Part shown: one piece after another, positions 1 to 12,419 of the stretch
How the letters are laid out: every line of letters starts with the position of its first letter
Position numbering within the stretch: the first letter of the stretch is position 1
From: Sipunculus nudus
Taxonomy: Eukaryota; Annelida; Sipuncula; Golfingiida; Sipunculidae
Reading direction: 5' to 3'
Length of the DNA stretch: 64,000 bases
NCBI GenBank assembly: GCA_026874595.1
Contig: CM049308.1
Coordinates: forward strand, 80,336,124 to 80,400,123
Translations under genes and position numbers: made by a program
The notes under the pieces: model-generated
Database searches by the model: none
The model's input: the letters and a program-made list of their open reading frames with translations, nothing else
What the model was told of the DNA's origin: nothing

Positions 1-902
1 TGTGCCATTCCACAACTAGAGTAGGCCTAAATGATGTATAAGTGTGCGAGGAATTCACTATAACATCCTCAGAAATATGTTCACTAAAACCAAGTATGTA
101 ACCAGAAATCTGCGTTCTAAGGAATGCCAGCCTCCACCATGTGGGGGTCCCCATTGTGGGATGCTCCCCAACCCTTGTTTGCATTAACTTATTTGGCCTA
201 TATTTCAAGGTTCTTTCATGCATAAGTTTCATGCATTTCAAATGTTCCTTGGTGATGTTCCTGAATCCAAAACCATACCAAAATGGAATTTCTTCTTAAT
301 TGGCCTATTCTTGATTACCCTGAAAATTTCTTGAGATTCTGTTCATTATTGTGGGAGTTAAGTTTTGAGCAAACACACATACAAACAGGGAGAAACACAT
401 ACCCTCCTGGCGAAGGCAATAATACTTACTACTAAGGATTATGTTACTCTCTGTAACAGTGTCATATCTGTATCCAGTGGAAAATTTTAACTATAATTAG
501 GCTATATGGAACAAAATGTCCAAATGTGAGACTGACAACTGATCTATTGATTTTATCTTACCCTTTGTTATTGATAAACATATCCACCAAGGGCACAGTG
601 GGTCACCAGAGAAATGGAGTTCCCATAGGAGAAGATAAGCTCTTATCCATGTCTTGCTCATATCCTGTTTGTTTATTTTTAAATATTAGCCACACCAGTA
701 TGCAAAACTAGATTATAATCTGAATGAGGAAACTTTACTTATGACATATATAACCCACTAATACCCTGATGAAAGATGTACGTTGCATATTGTGTATTTA
801 CATCATATGGTTGATGTATGTATTATATATACTATGTAAACAAAAAACAAACAAAAAAAGGGTTACATTTCTACTTTTTGATTAGTTATAGTACATGTAT
901 GC
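1..902. other. AT-rich non-coding DNA
   Basis: No exon, RNA gene or repeat array could be supported here. The short open frames have no splice sites and no codon-like character. Confidence 0.5.
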
Positions 903-1310
903 ACACCATTTTCTTCTTGATTAGTTGGTACATGAATATTGTCTTCTTCTTGATTAGGTAGTACATGAACACCTCCTACTTCTTGATTAGTTAGTACATG
1001 AACACTGTGTACGTCTTGATTAGTTAGTACATGAACACTTTCTACTTCTTGATTACTTAGTACATGAACACTGTGTACGTCTTGATTAGTTAGTACATGA
1101 ACACTTTCTACTTCTTGATTACTTAGTACATGAACACTGTGTACGTCTTGATTAGTTAGTACATGAACACCTCCTACTTCTTGATTACTTAGTACATGAA
1201 CACTGTGTACGTCTTGATTAGTTAGTACATGAACACTGTGTACGTCTTGATTAGTTAGTACATGAACACTTTCTACTTCTTGATTAGTTAGTACATGAAC
1301 ACCATCCCCT
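903..1310. repeat. 33-bp minisatellite with a 66-bp higher-order unit
   Basis: About twelve head-to-tail copies of a 33-bp unit with the core CTTGATTAGTTAGTACATGA. Two variants alternate over much of the array: one carries TGTGTACGT with TTAGTTAG, the other TTTCTACTT with TTACTTAG. The true repeat in the middle is therefore a 66-bp dimer. The outer copies (before 1000 and after 1270) are more diverged, as expected for arrays homogenised from the centre. No coding potential is seen. Confidence 0.9.
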
Positions 1311-3183
1311 CTTAGGTTAGTTCAAGAGATAAACTGTAGGTTCATGTAATTATTCTGTTATATGGTATATTTTTGGCAGGAGGAGAACCTCCAGCTTTGA
1401 CATGATCTGTATACACTCAGTCATCCTGGCCTGGGTTATTTTGCAGTATATAATTACATATTGGTGGGGCCCAGCAGGGAAAACTATTGATCACTTATTA
1501 CTGCTGAATTGCTGAATTTAGTCCATTACTGGCAGCTATGACACACAGTGGCTTTCAATGTCAGGCCTATTTTAATCTGGGTATTTATGCCATGTAAAAT
1601 GCACCCTTACTATTTATGCTGGGTAAAAACGTATCCACGTTATTCAGACAGACCCCGGACGGGAATTATGTCGTGTATGTGCAGCCATGAAATTGTTACC
1701 AGGGCCCGGTTGTTTTGTCCTTGTGTCAGTGGTAATAAGGGTGAATTGGGTAATTGGCCCAGTAGGCCTAGATAAACCATATACACACGATGGCATTGTG
1801 CTTTAATATATTGTCAAGTCCCGATTACCACCCTGCCAGGAAGATTTCTGTTCACATGCTAAAAAAGGTCATGCTGGATCTGTCAGAAAATTCTAGGGGG
1901 GTGAGGGCAGCCAGCATTAGAAGCTGACATTTGACACTATAGCTGTGAAAATATTAGATTTATTGACAAATATTATTAGGTTTGTAATCTGCAGTGAGCA
2001 ATTTCAGATGAGCAGTATTACATATTCAGGATTCACAAAACTACAGAAATTGTATGTGAAGGTTTCATGTTCTTTCAAGCAGGGTGCAATGAATGATGAT
2101 CATGTATTTTAATTATCAGTTGTAATATTCAGCATTTTATATTTTTTATATATGTATATGAAGGAGATATATTGTATTTTATTCAGGATATTCACAGGAT
2201 GAGGAGGATAAATAAAGTTATTTTACTTCATCAGTGTAGACACATGAACATGTAATTATAAATACATACATATTATCATACAGTGTGTCTTTATATTGGG
2301 CCAAAGAAATACACATACATACAGGAATCTTAGTAGGACTCATGTGACTTAATTATGGGGTGAACCCTGAGGGCAAATATTCCCAGAAACGTCAACCATC
2401 AGTTGTACAATAGACCTTTGTGGCCCAGTGTGACACTAATCACTGCGGCTGGGGCCTCCAGGAACAATAGCGATATGTCATTATCAGAACACATAATAAG
2501 CAGACATCGGCCTAACCAGCCATATATTATGAAACGCTATTTCCTGGAGGAAAGTACTCTTGTCGTCAAGGTCCACTGCTCAGTATTTTGGTCGTGTTTG
2601 CTACATTTGAAGGCCAGGGGGACCTATTGTGTTGGACTCCTGTGTATTTGCGCAAGTCATTTGTGCGTCTTTGCTTGATTCCTAATATAGTTCATTATAA
2701 TGCCGCTACTTTCATGGTCGATTTCCTCAGTGATCAGGTGTAATGCCCACTAGGTGTGTTTGAGGAATTAAAAAAATACAGTATATTACTACTGCACATA
2801 ATAACCCTTCTAGTACTACATCACAACTTAATGAGCCCAAGACGATTTTCTTCACAGGTGATTGGTTGTGCATTATACAGTGTTGTACACTATAGTCTTG
2901 TAGCAACCTAGAATGTACCAATGGCTTGTATCTCATGAATAATTTGACTACACATACCCATACATACATATATGTATAATACATATGTGTGATTACTAAT
3001 TTATGTCCATGGGTTGAACTTGGTCAAATTTGGTACAATACTGGGTAGTTGACCAGCTGGCTGAATACCAAAATGCCAGAATTAAGAATATAATTAATAA
3101 TAAATAAGTGATTGTAGAGCATTAACATGGGAAGCATGTTTATTTATCAGGGACTTAAGCAAAAGTGACATCATCCTCTTATT
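1311..3183. other. AT-rich non-coding DNA
   Basis: No gene is supported. A splice-acceptor-like T-rich tract ending in GCAG lies at about 1365-1378, but no matching donor is convincing. A stretch around 2390-2690 is less AT-rich and has an open frame on the plus strand, without splice borders. Confidence 0.45.
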
Positions 3184-3965
3184 TTTAGCTCAGCTGACTA
3201 TAAGTCATCTGAGCTATAGTCGTGGTCCGTTGTACGTCTGTCTGTCTGTCCGTCCAGATGTCCATCTGTAAGAGTGGCACGTTTCGACACCATTGGACCT
3301 ACGAATCTGATATTCAGCATACAGTTAGATATCCCCAAAATCTCCTACTATGCAGAAAATTGGGTCAATAGGACTTTGTTCCTTCGAGATATTAAGGAAA
3401 AACCTCAATTTTTTTTATTAGAAATCTATTTTCACACTTCAGGACTGCCTAATATCAAAACCACTCATATGGTTTTCTTCATATTTACCATAAATATTCC
3501 TCTATATAGTTCCTATGTACATGCCAATAATTAAGTCAGTATTATTTAATTTTAAAAAGTTATGGGCCCAAACATAATGGATTTTGTAAAAAAATCAGGA
3601 AAGATATTTGGTCACTTAAGACCAAAAGTGTTGAAGGTAGGGACTTTTTTTCAGTAATACAACTTTAATTAATCAAAATTTAATTGTGTACCAAAAATTA
3701 TATCAAAATCTTTTTAATTTTTAGATATTGGCAAAAATATATAATATAGGTACCTTAAATTTTGCCCAAGTTTGACCATGGCACATTTTTTTCCTGTAAG
3801 TACTGTGGATTTAATTTTCACAGCATGTTTTTGTGAGCATTTTGTCTGTTAACACCAAAAATTTGAAACCAGTTGATCAAAAACTGTAGATTTTATTCAA
3901 GTTTTCAAGCACCATGTCACATTTAGTTTACATCAAGCTAGTGTTATGCAGTTTGCTAGAGCTCA
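3184..3965 (+). mobile_element. HINE-like element family A, copy 1 (3' end missing)
   Basis: Starts with a hairpin, AGCTCAGCTGAC then a TATAA loop then GTCATCTGAGCT, followed by a GTCTGTCTGTCCGTCC run. The body (about 3280-3900) aligns well by eye with 8340-8920, including the shared stretches around TATGGGCCCAAACATAATGG and GACCATGGCAC. The family's 3' signature (GTCAGCTGAGC plus hairpin and CTTGTT) is not found downstream, so this copy is truncated or rearranged. It is a non-autonomous element with no coding capacity. Confidence 0.75.
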
Positions 3966-4420
3966 GCTCCTCAGCTTCAGCTCTAAGTTCCCTAAATTTT
4001 GCATACAGCTAGATGTCTCCAAAATCCCTTATCATGCCAAGAATTTGATCACTAGGACTTAATTCCTTCGAAATATTAATAGAAAACTTCATTTTTCCTT
4101 TAAAAACCCATTGTTACATTGTAAGACTGCCTAATATCAAAACCACTGATCTGACTTTGATCATATATAATATACATATTTTTCTATACATTTGCTATGC
4201 ACATGCCAGAAATGATGTCAGTATTGCATAATTGTTTTATTTTATGGGCCCAAACATAATGCACTTTTTAAAAAATCAAGAAATATATTTACACCCTTAA
4301 CAAGAGGATTGCTGAAGCTAGAGATTTTTTGTCAGGGATGTAACATTATTTAATCAAGATTCAATTGAATACCAAAAATTAGTTCTGAATTTTTCAAATT
4401 TTATAATTACTTATCTAGAC
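3966..4420 (+). mobile_element. Second, more diverged family A body fragment in tandem
   Basis: The stretch from about 3990 repeats the family A body (TTGCATACAGCTAGATGTC, AGGACTTAATTCCTTCGAAA, GGGCCCAAACATAATG) in the same orientation directly behind copy 1. It is more diverged than copy 1 is from the copy at 8.3 kb, so it is probably an older or internally duplicated piece. Neither the 5' hairpin nor the 3' terminus is intact. Confidence 0.65.
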
Positions 4421-6978
4421 ATATCCTCCGTCACCAGAAACTTATATTTCATTGTTCTCTGATATATAGTTCAAATCATTGTTACCATATACATTGTCAT
4501 TGTTATCAAATTGCTCAGATAATGATCACTTTAGGCATCAGCTGTGCTAAATATATCACATATAATTACATTCAGTTCTGCAACAGTTTAATTATAGTAA
4601 CCTGTCAGTACCTGCATCAATAGTGTATTATTGATGGGTATGTCTGTTTCTGTTTTAATTGTTTTCAAAGTATAGTGCTCCATAAGCCCTAGAGGCTGGA
4701 TGTGTTACTATGTATGTTTAAAACGGAAAAAAATGTACATGTTGCACTTTAATATTAAACTACTACTACTACTACTACTGTAACTGGATATCAGGTACAT
4801 ACACTGAACTAGGAAAACATTATTGCCAGTCTGAAGTTAACAGTTGTTGCTTTTATATCTTTGCAGTTACAAGGGACCCCTACTCTGAGAAGTTACATGG
4901 AAGATGTTGCATGAGTGGATGATTGTATCCATCTTGTTTGGTAGATTTTAGCTACAAGGAGACACAACTAGCCATTGAGTAAATTACGACCTCTTGCAGG
5001 ATGCATTATAGGACATGAAGGCAAGTCATGTTCAAGGGAGATGTAGTCATGTCATGTATGATAAAAACTCTAGAATACCTACACCGGTCGGTTTTATAGC
5101 ACCGATACAAACAAGTGGCGGCCAGAAGTCTGCATTTCAAGAAGCCTTGTAAACAGGAGTGCTATATCAATGGGTAACCCCAGGTATCCGGGGCCAGCAA
5201 ATCGGAAGGCGCTTGTTTGCTGTAGGGTTTACTGTGTCGTGATTGCAGTTGGCATCATTGCATCGAGGCCTGTAGCTAAGGTATAAGACAAGGGGTACCA
5301 GTACTATGCTAAGAGATAAAACCAGCAGATTTATACAGTCTATATCATCTTATGGATCTCGTAGCCAACGCTTACTAATGACCCTAAGTCCAAATATCAC
5401 GACTTAAACCGTTGAGCACAGGAAGCGTTAAGGAGCTTTAAGCTGCACTTTATTTTTTGTCCTTCCTTCTAAATCGGGTTTGAAATTAATGCATGCTAAG
5501 CATGTGCATTAAATATAGACCATAGGGTGGAAGGTGCAAAAATTTGACGCTGCGTATTTATGAATGAGCGAGATAAGTCAAGTTAATCTTGTATGCACAC
5601 TGCCAGGTCTACGTGCCCTGGTCTCTCCAAGCAGTGATAAACGCCGGTGATGTGTGTAACTTGATTTGTTATTTTTCAGCGTATTCATACTAAGCTAGGC
5701 ACTGGCATGTTTGATGAACATAACCAATCGTCTACCTGGGTAACAGGTGGATTGGGGGAAATACGTTGCAAATCCCCCCGTTACCTGGGTGTTTATCACA
5801 TAATCAAAGAATACTATAAATAGCTTGACCTTGGTTTTATCTGATTTAATTATTTATAACAGTCGATATGGACATAATATAGTCCAAACACTAGGTAAAA
5901 AGAATGGAAAATCATTGGAGTTATATATATCTTGGCAGTTCTCATTAATACCTTATAGTAATATGAAAGTGCATGGGATTTTGCAGGTTCCTAAATAACT
6001 ATGCAGATGTGCATTTACAAAAAATATATTGCCAGCAGTATTTGTATGGCCACAGCATTGTCTGTAATATTCATTTATACTAAAGTATCTATATTTCAAG
6101 AATTTATATGATAAAGATTTACATTTGAATATATATATGGGATAAGGTAATGGGATACTACTTTGCTTTATTTAAGTTCACATATATTAGAACAGATGCC
6201 TAAAATTTTCATTTCAGTCTTTGAGTCTGACTTGTACTTCTTGTAAATTTCAAATAAACTGTGCAGGCCTATATATTTTTATTTCATTATTTATTTAATC
6301 CAGTGCTTATGTCAGTCTGAAAAGTCTGGAAGTTTTTTAGTGATGCAGTCATTATTCTTGGATGTGCATGTATCCATGAGCATGTCTAAGTGGCTGTTAC
6401 ATGGTGCTCATTTAAAGCACATATCTTTGATAACATGTATGACTGGTTGTTTGAAGCATGTGATAAAAAGGGTTTATTTTCATTACAAATACTATTAAGC
6501 ATAAATGCGAGTTATAGATGCATCTGTGAAAACCAATAATCTACATCTGTCCCTGTTGTATCACCTGTAAGTCTACCTCATTACCTTCCTGTGTTACCTG
6601 GCTGATTTTCCAGGTGTATCAAATTGGCTTTTTCAGGTGATCAATCATGACACAAGTGGAATGTTTTCTTACCATTCTAGACAATTTTTGTACAAGTATA
6701 ACAGACACTTCTTTGTGATGAGTTTTTTCTTCTGGTGGCAAATCGTGATGCACAAGCAACAAGTCGTAGTGAAAGGGGGCATCAGTGTGTACTTTGTATA
6801 TGTGATGCAGAATGAGTTGTTATTGAAGAGTTCAAGCCCATCTTCAAGATGTTTCTGTTATAAAAAAAAGGTCACTTTTGATAATACCTTTTTCCTCTTT
6901 CTGTTTACTTGTACCTTTTCAAGGTTCATTTCATCTTTTCACAAAAAAAACAAAGTGTCCATGTTCAATATCTTTATT
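4421..6978. other. Non-coding DNA with a triplet repeat and a GC-richer patch
   Basis: Contains seven perfect ACT units at 4759-4779. From about 5075 to 5290 the sequence is richer in G, C and CpG than its surroundings (CACCGGTCGG, GGTGGCGGCC-like motifs, TCCGGGGCC). That could mark an exon, a promoter or an old insertion. A strong acceptor (TTTATATCTTTGCAG) ends at 4866, but the open frames behind it reach stops within 20 codons without a good donor. The rest is AT-rich. Confidence 0.4.
5249..5280 (+). CDS. Weak candidate exon
   Basis: An acceptor (GTGTCGTGATTGCAG) and a donor (GCTAAG/GTATAA) bracket 32 nt. Entered in phase 1 it reads GIIASRPVAK and leaves in phase 0, which would fit the phase-0 entry of the candidate exon at 17545. 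The exon is very short and the match could be chance. It is listed because it falls in the GC-richer patch at 5.1-5.3 kb. Confidence 0.2.
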
Positions 6979-8147
6979 GTATCTGCCAAAACAAAGTTTT
7001 GGGGATACTGTGTTTTTGAGAGTGTTCTGCAGTCTCTGTCGCTTGTTTCCAGAGATCTCCTCTGAGACCACTGGACCGATTTTTGGAAACTTGACCCCAT
7101 TATCGGGGCACATGTGAACTGGTGCCTAACCATTAAGCATTGACCTCAGACCTTTCCTCTCTGCAGTGCAGTTTTCACACATTAACCCACATATCTTTTG
7201 TTTTGTTTGACCAATCAAGCTGAAAATTTGGATGAGTGTAGCTCTTAGATAGCGTTATATCATACAAAAACTATTTGTGCCACCTGCAACCATTTTTGCA
7301 CAGTGTCCATCTGTTCATCTGTCTTGGGCTAAAACCACTCCCATCTCTGCAGTGGTTGGACTTATCCACCTGAAATTTTGCATGAGTATACATTCTGGAT
7401 AGCTTTCTTGATTTTATGACAGGTGTAGCCACCTACATTCACATTCACACTGCAGACATCCATGCTAATATCTCAGGACTGATTTGACATATATAACTCT
7501 CCTGAAATTTTGCATGTGTATATAGATCTCACATAGCTCTTTATCATATGCAAAACTGATGGCACAGCCTGCAACCATTTTTGCACAGCATCCATCTGTT
7601 TGTCTGCCATGGGATAAAATCACTCTTATTTCAGCAAAGGTTTGACTTATAATCTGCCTAAAATGTTGCTTATGTTTACATCCTAGATAGCTTTCTCGAT
7701 TTTGTGGCAGGTTGCCCCACTTTCATTCATGTTTACATTGCAGACCGCCATGCTTTAATCTCAGGACTGGTTTGACACATTGGCCTGATATTTTGCATGT
7801 GTATAGATCTTACATTGCTTTACAGTATATACAAATTTTGTGGCCCAACTTACAACCATTTTTGCATGGTGTCCATCTGTTCATCTGCCTAGGGTAAAAA
7901 TCACTCATATCTTAGCAGTGGTTTGACTTATCTACCTGAAATTTAGCATATGCATACATCTTGGATAACCTTCTCTTTCAAATAACAGGTGGCACCACCT
8001 ACAATCATGTTTATGTGGCAGACATCCATGCTTATATGAACATATCTCCCTCTATTTCCCCTGCCACTCAATCCATGTCTCACTTCACCCATCCCACTCT
8101 GATTTTGGCAGATACACGTTGTCGCTTATGGACTACCAGTATTCTAG
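6979..8147 (+). mobile_element. HINE-like element family B, copy 1 (eroded)
   Basis: The 5' end GTATCTGCCAAAA (6979-6991) is inverted as TTTTGGCAGATAC at 8103-8115, about 30 nt before the 3' end. This gives the asymmetric terminal inverted repeat typical of Helentron-type elements. A hairpin-like stretch follows, then CTAG (8144-8147) and T. The left flank ends in TT, consistent with T/T insertion. The core has diverged direct repeats with motifs such as ACCATTTTTGCACAG and CTGCAGACATCCATGC. It is clearly related to the better preserved copy at 23.9-25.5 kb. It codes for nothing. Confidence 0.8.
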
Positions 8148-8249
8148 TTATTTTTCTTTTTCTTCATAAAATACCACCTCTACTTCATAACAATAACTCT
8201 ATTAGGATAAGATCTCTTTGTTTAGAAGTACAAATATATAGACTACTTT

Positions 8250-10151
8250 TTAGCTCAGCTGACTATAAGTCATCTGAGCTATAGTCGTGGTCCATTGTCC
8301 GTCGTCCGTCCGTCTGTCTTGCCGTCCGTCCGTAGATGTGGCACGCTTTGAAACCGTAAGACCTAGGAATCCAAAATTCAGCATAATGTTAGATGTCCCC
8401 AAGATCTCCTACCAAGCCGAAAACTGGGTCTTTGCGACTTCGTTCCTTTTAGAAATTGAGGAAAAACCTCAATTTTTTATTAAAATCCTATTTTCACACT
8501 TCAGGACTGCCTAATATCAAAACCACTCATCTGTTTTTCCTCATATTTACCATAAATATTCTTCTATATTTCCTATGTACATACCAGAAATTAAGTCTGT
8601 TAAGTATAAATTCTTTAAGTTATGGGCCCAAACATAATGGACTTTGTAAAAAATCAGGAAAAATATTTACTCACTTAACATGAAAAATTTTGAAACTAGA
8701 GTCTGTTTTCCCAAGTATATAACTATGTTTAATTAAGATTCAATTGTTTACCCAAAATTAGATCTGAATTTTGTAAATTTTTTAAGTAATTAGCATAAAA
8801 ATAAAATCAGTACCTTAAAATTTTGCCCAACTTTGACCATGGCACGTTTTTTTCCTGTAAGTACCATTGATTTAATTTTCACAGCATGTGAACATAAATA
8901 TTTAATTTTTTTAAATCTGAAATTTGGAAGTAAAAGCTTGAAAATTAAGCTAGTTATTGATTTTTTTCTTGAGGCTCTATTATAGTCATTTGCTTTGTTG
9001 ACAGATTACAGATGCAGGGTCTCACTCCAGGTCACTGGAAGTCAGCTATGCAAGGGTTTCTGATTTGTTACAGTCACTGGGGGAGATCCCCTGCTGTGAC
9101 AGGTGTACAGTTATTCTCATATCACCACCCCTATGACCCCCCCCCCCCCCCCCGCAAACCCAACCCACCAAGTGTTATGCAGTATTCTTATTGTTTTCAC
9201 TGTATCTCCTTAATTGTAATGCTGTTTCCACTATGATATGCAAAAACTTTCCTTGAAAAAGTAATTCAAGGTGTAATCCAGAAGATGCAATGTTGTGTAA
9301 TGTAGCATTTTTTAAGAAATCATTTTTCTTTTAAATGATTTTACCAATCATAATGGAACCCATCAGTATGCTTAAATTATGATAAAATATGAAGCACATT
9401 ATGGATAAATAAAGACACAATTAAAAATTGTGAAATCTAAATCAAGTATGTTTTTTAGATATTTATTGTTTTGCAGATTTAAAAGATATTTTTTTTGTGG
9501 TAAAAAATAAATAAACATTTGTATGCATGATGTGGTGTTATCTGACAAGATTGAGATTTATGATGATGCAATTGAGAATTATGAATCAACTTTTATATTC
9601 AGATATATATGTTATATTGAAAATGTATAGAAATATAAACTTAAATTTAAAAAAAATTGATGTGATAAAAAGATGAGGATTTATTACAAACATTTGTTCA
9701 TTATTTTCCTGCATCAGCAGAATTTGAGATCAGGCTTTGTTTGCCATGTTTTATGTTGTTAATTAGTTATATTTCAACTGTATACATTTCATAAAAAAAA
9801 ACATATATTTAATAATATATATTATACAAAAAAAAGATTCGTTTGAACAAATGTGTAAACTACTGAAATGTCAACAGTTAATCGAATAGCCAACTAATGA
9901 TCATGGTAATTGTACAGATCATTTGTTCACAAACTGCTCACATGCTTCAGTTTCAACATTAGGAAACACATGGTCAGGTCACAAAATATTATTTGCAACA
10001 ATTTCTTGCTCATCAATACAAACCAATCATATAAACCAACCATGGCCTTTATTACCTCTTCCTCTTACACTTTATCTCCATTTGATATTATTTTAGATTT
10101 TTACCTTCAAGGTTAACGTCAGCTGAGCACAGTGACCCATAGGTCCCTTGT
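8250..10151 (+). mobile_element. HINE-like element family A, copy 2 (both ends present)
   Basis: The 5' hairpin (AGCTCAGCTGAC, loop, GTCATCTGAGCT, 8252-8280) is followed by GTCC-rich short repeats. GCTCAGCTGAC (8253-8263) recurs inverted as GTCAGCTGAGC at 10118-10128. Behind it come a small hairpin GACCCATAGGTC (10134-10145) and CCTTGTT. This is the 5'-terminal and 3'-subterminal inverted-repeat arrangement of Helentron-associated elements. The front part matches 3.2-3.9 kb. The rear (9.0-10.1 kb) is AT-rich and includes a 17-C run at 9137-9153. Only about 100 nt separate it from the family B copy before it. Confidence 0.75.
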
Positions 10152-12419
10152 TAAAATGTTTAAATATCAAGGATATAAAAAAATTAATAATTTGGTTATA
10201 CAAATTTTAACTATAATTTAAAAACAAAGGATGCTTTAAAATAATCATTTTATTTTATATTGCAAATAATATTTCATGTGGCATTAGATTTTTATCACAG
10301 TTAGTAAGCTTTTACAAACAGTGGGCATCAATATGCTTTACTAAAGCGCCTGCTCATAATACAATCTGCAAAATGCATTATGGACTCAATATAAGTGTCA
10401 AACAATCATCGAAATAATTGGCCCACTTGATCACCCGGAGGTGACAGGGTTGGTGATGGAGGGTTTTTAATCCATTAAGCAGGGTTTACTTGTTTCCTCA
10501 TCTCGAGCACCTAATTAACCAGAGTTTCCTGAACTGATTGCATATCTGTTCAAGAGGTTTACACACCGCTTCATTTATATTTACACCAGAGCTTGTAGTC
10601 AGAGCCAACAAACCACAGCTCAGATAATGAGCCCAGTTTGGGACATAATATACCTGCATACAGCATATGATTACCAGCCCTCTGGGTCTGCGGGTCTTGT
10701 TTTATATTCGACCCATTGTAAGAGTTGAGGAGTAGGGCCCAGGAGTGGAGAACGAATGCCGACACTGAGAGACTTTTACGTTGATATGTTTGCTTTTCCC
10801 ATGGTGCTCTTCTAGGCATACTCACACCTGGGCTATTGTCACAGGATTGCAAAAGAACATGCTTGTGATTCTGTGGAGAGCTCTTGGATGATGGTGCGGG
10901 GTTAACCAGGTTTTGTTCAAGCCAAACATGGGCCCCACCTCCCGGCACTGCAAAGCCACACACTTCAAAGACCGCCCAGAACTGGCATTGTGAACGTAAT
11001 CTTGTGATTGGATTATGTTGTGTTTTCCAGAGCCCGGCCGGCATAGTGCTATTCTTTACATAAAGGCACGCTATGTCATCAACACCTGAACACAATGGTG
11101 TGATGTGCATCGGAATGAGTGTCCTTGAAATCCCAGTCTTCTGATGCACGGTGCTGTTTCATTGCTTGATCAAAGATTAAACTAATATGCCATTCAGTGG
11201 ACGTCAACCCAAGCAAATTGATCCGCTTGGCCTACCTGAGTCATTTAATACCTGGTTAGAAAATTACTGACTATCACGTGCTGATTAGTATACAGAAACC
11301 CCGTTGACAAAGGCATTATAATTATTCAGAGTTTATATAGGATCTGAGTTGCTTTTATAATGACGTACATGATCATAGCTTACCATCATGGTGTAACTCT
11401 AGGAAACTGCCCGATGAATGGGGTACAGCTTTATCCTAATTTGGCATTATTGGTAAATCCAGATTTAAAACATTTAAGCATCAATACATTAAGTTATTTT
11501 CTTAAATGATATGCATTCAGTAATTAAATCATAAACATTTTTCAACAACACAAACATGTTCCAGTGACACTTGTTCCACTGAAGATGAGATTTTCAAGAT
11601 CATCTCAATGTACAGAACAATAGATAATTTTTCTCATTAGTAATTGTTAGATGTTAAAAATCATTTTGTGAGGCAACTTCTTGAAAGACTTGCATATGTA
11701 TATCAGAAGAGTGTTGTGGAACAATCTAGGAGTCAAATGCAGATTGTCAAATGTTGATATGTTAGAGTTTCTAAAGGAACTTGTCAGTTTGTGTAAAGTT
11801 ACAGAGAAGAGATTAATAGAATTGAAGGATTCTTCCAGATAATCTGGAGGTACTCGAGGCTTTGTGTCCTTCAAGTAGTTGTTTGTCTTGATTATACATG
11901 AACCCAAGAGATGATATGCTTGATAAGACCATATGATAAATGACACATAAACATTTAATTATGGATACAGTTGAAACATATGCTTGATATGATTGCAAAG
12001 TAAAGTATGCATTCAACATTGTATAGCAAGATTCTGTTAACATGTCTGCTTGATAAAACTGCATAGTTATGTTTATGTACACACATTTAATCATAAGATA
12101 CAGCTAACAGTTCCGTTTGATCTGACTGCTTAATCAAATTTATATTGAAATATTAAATATAAGTTAACTTTTGCAAATACTCACACTTGATAATTCCACA
12201 TAATTAAGTATACAGACCTACATTTAATTATGAGATTGAGTGAAACACATTGCTTGAGGAAAGTAAAATCATTAGATAGAGCAAATACATTTAGAAGATA
12301 AATTTAAATCATGAACTTTATATACACACATGTATGATTTGATGCATTCATATTCATGGGAAGAATACTTAATGAAATACATAAATGTTTTCATAGAAAT
12401 TATCTGTTAAGCATTGTCC
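10152..12419. other. Non-coding DNA with one unexplained minus-strand open frame
   Basis: The part from about 10400 to 11300 is less AT-rich than the flanks. It holds a 192-codon minus-strand open frame at 10571-11149, listed separately. The part from 11300 to 12420 is AT-rich with short open frames only, and I see no splice-bordered exon in it. Confidence 0.45.
10571..11149 (-). CDS. 192-codon open frame, function unknown
   Basis: The second-longest open frame outside tandem arrays would normally not exceed about 150 codons in DNA this AT-rich, so this frame stands out. It starts MHQKTGISRTLIPMH and ends near SDYKLWCKYK. I recognise no domain, signal peptide or transmembrane pattern, and no similarity to a transposase or reverse transcriptase by eye. 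No TATA-like or polyadenylation context was convincing. It may be an old coding insertion, a single-exon gene, or chance openness in a locally GC-richer stretch. A plus-strand acceptor (GTTGTGTTTTCCAG at 11017-11030) also lies inside it, but the plus frames behind it close quickly. Confidence 0.25.
   Translation of the reverse strand: MHQKTGISRTLIPMHITPLCSGVDDIACLYVKNSTMPAGLWKTQHNPITRLRSQCQFWAVFEVCGFAVPGGGAHVWLEQNLVNPAPSSKSSPQNHKHVLLQSCDNSPGVSMPRRAPWEKQTYQRKSLSVSAFVLHSWALLLNSYNGSNIKQDPQTQRAGNHMLYAGILCPKLGSLSELWFVGSDYKLWCKYK

Noticed and set aside
4867-4911. Frame after a strong acceptor (LQGTPTLRSYMEDVA, then stop)
   Set aside because: Good acceptor, but no donor and no polyadenylation context; a terminal exon cannot be excluded but is not supported.
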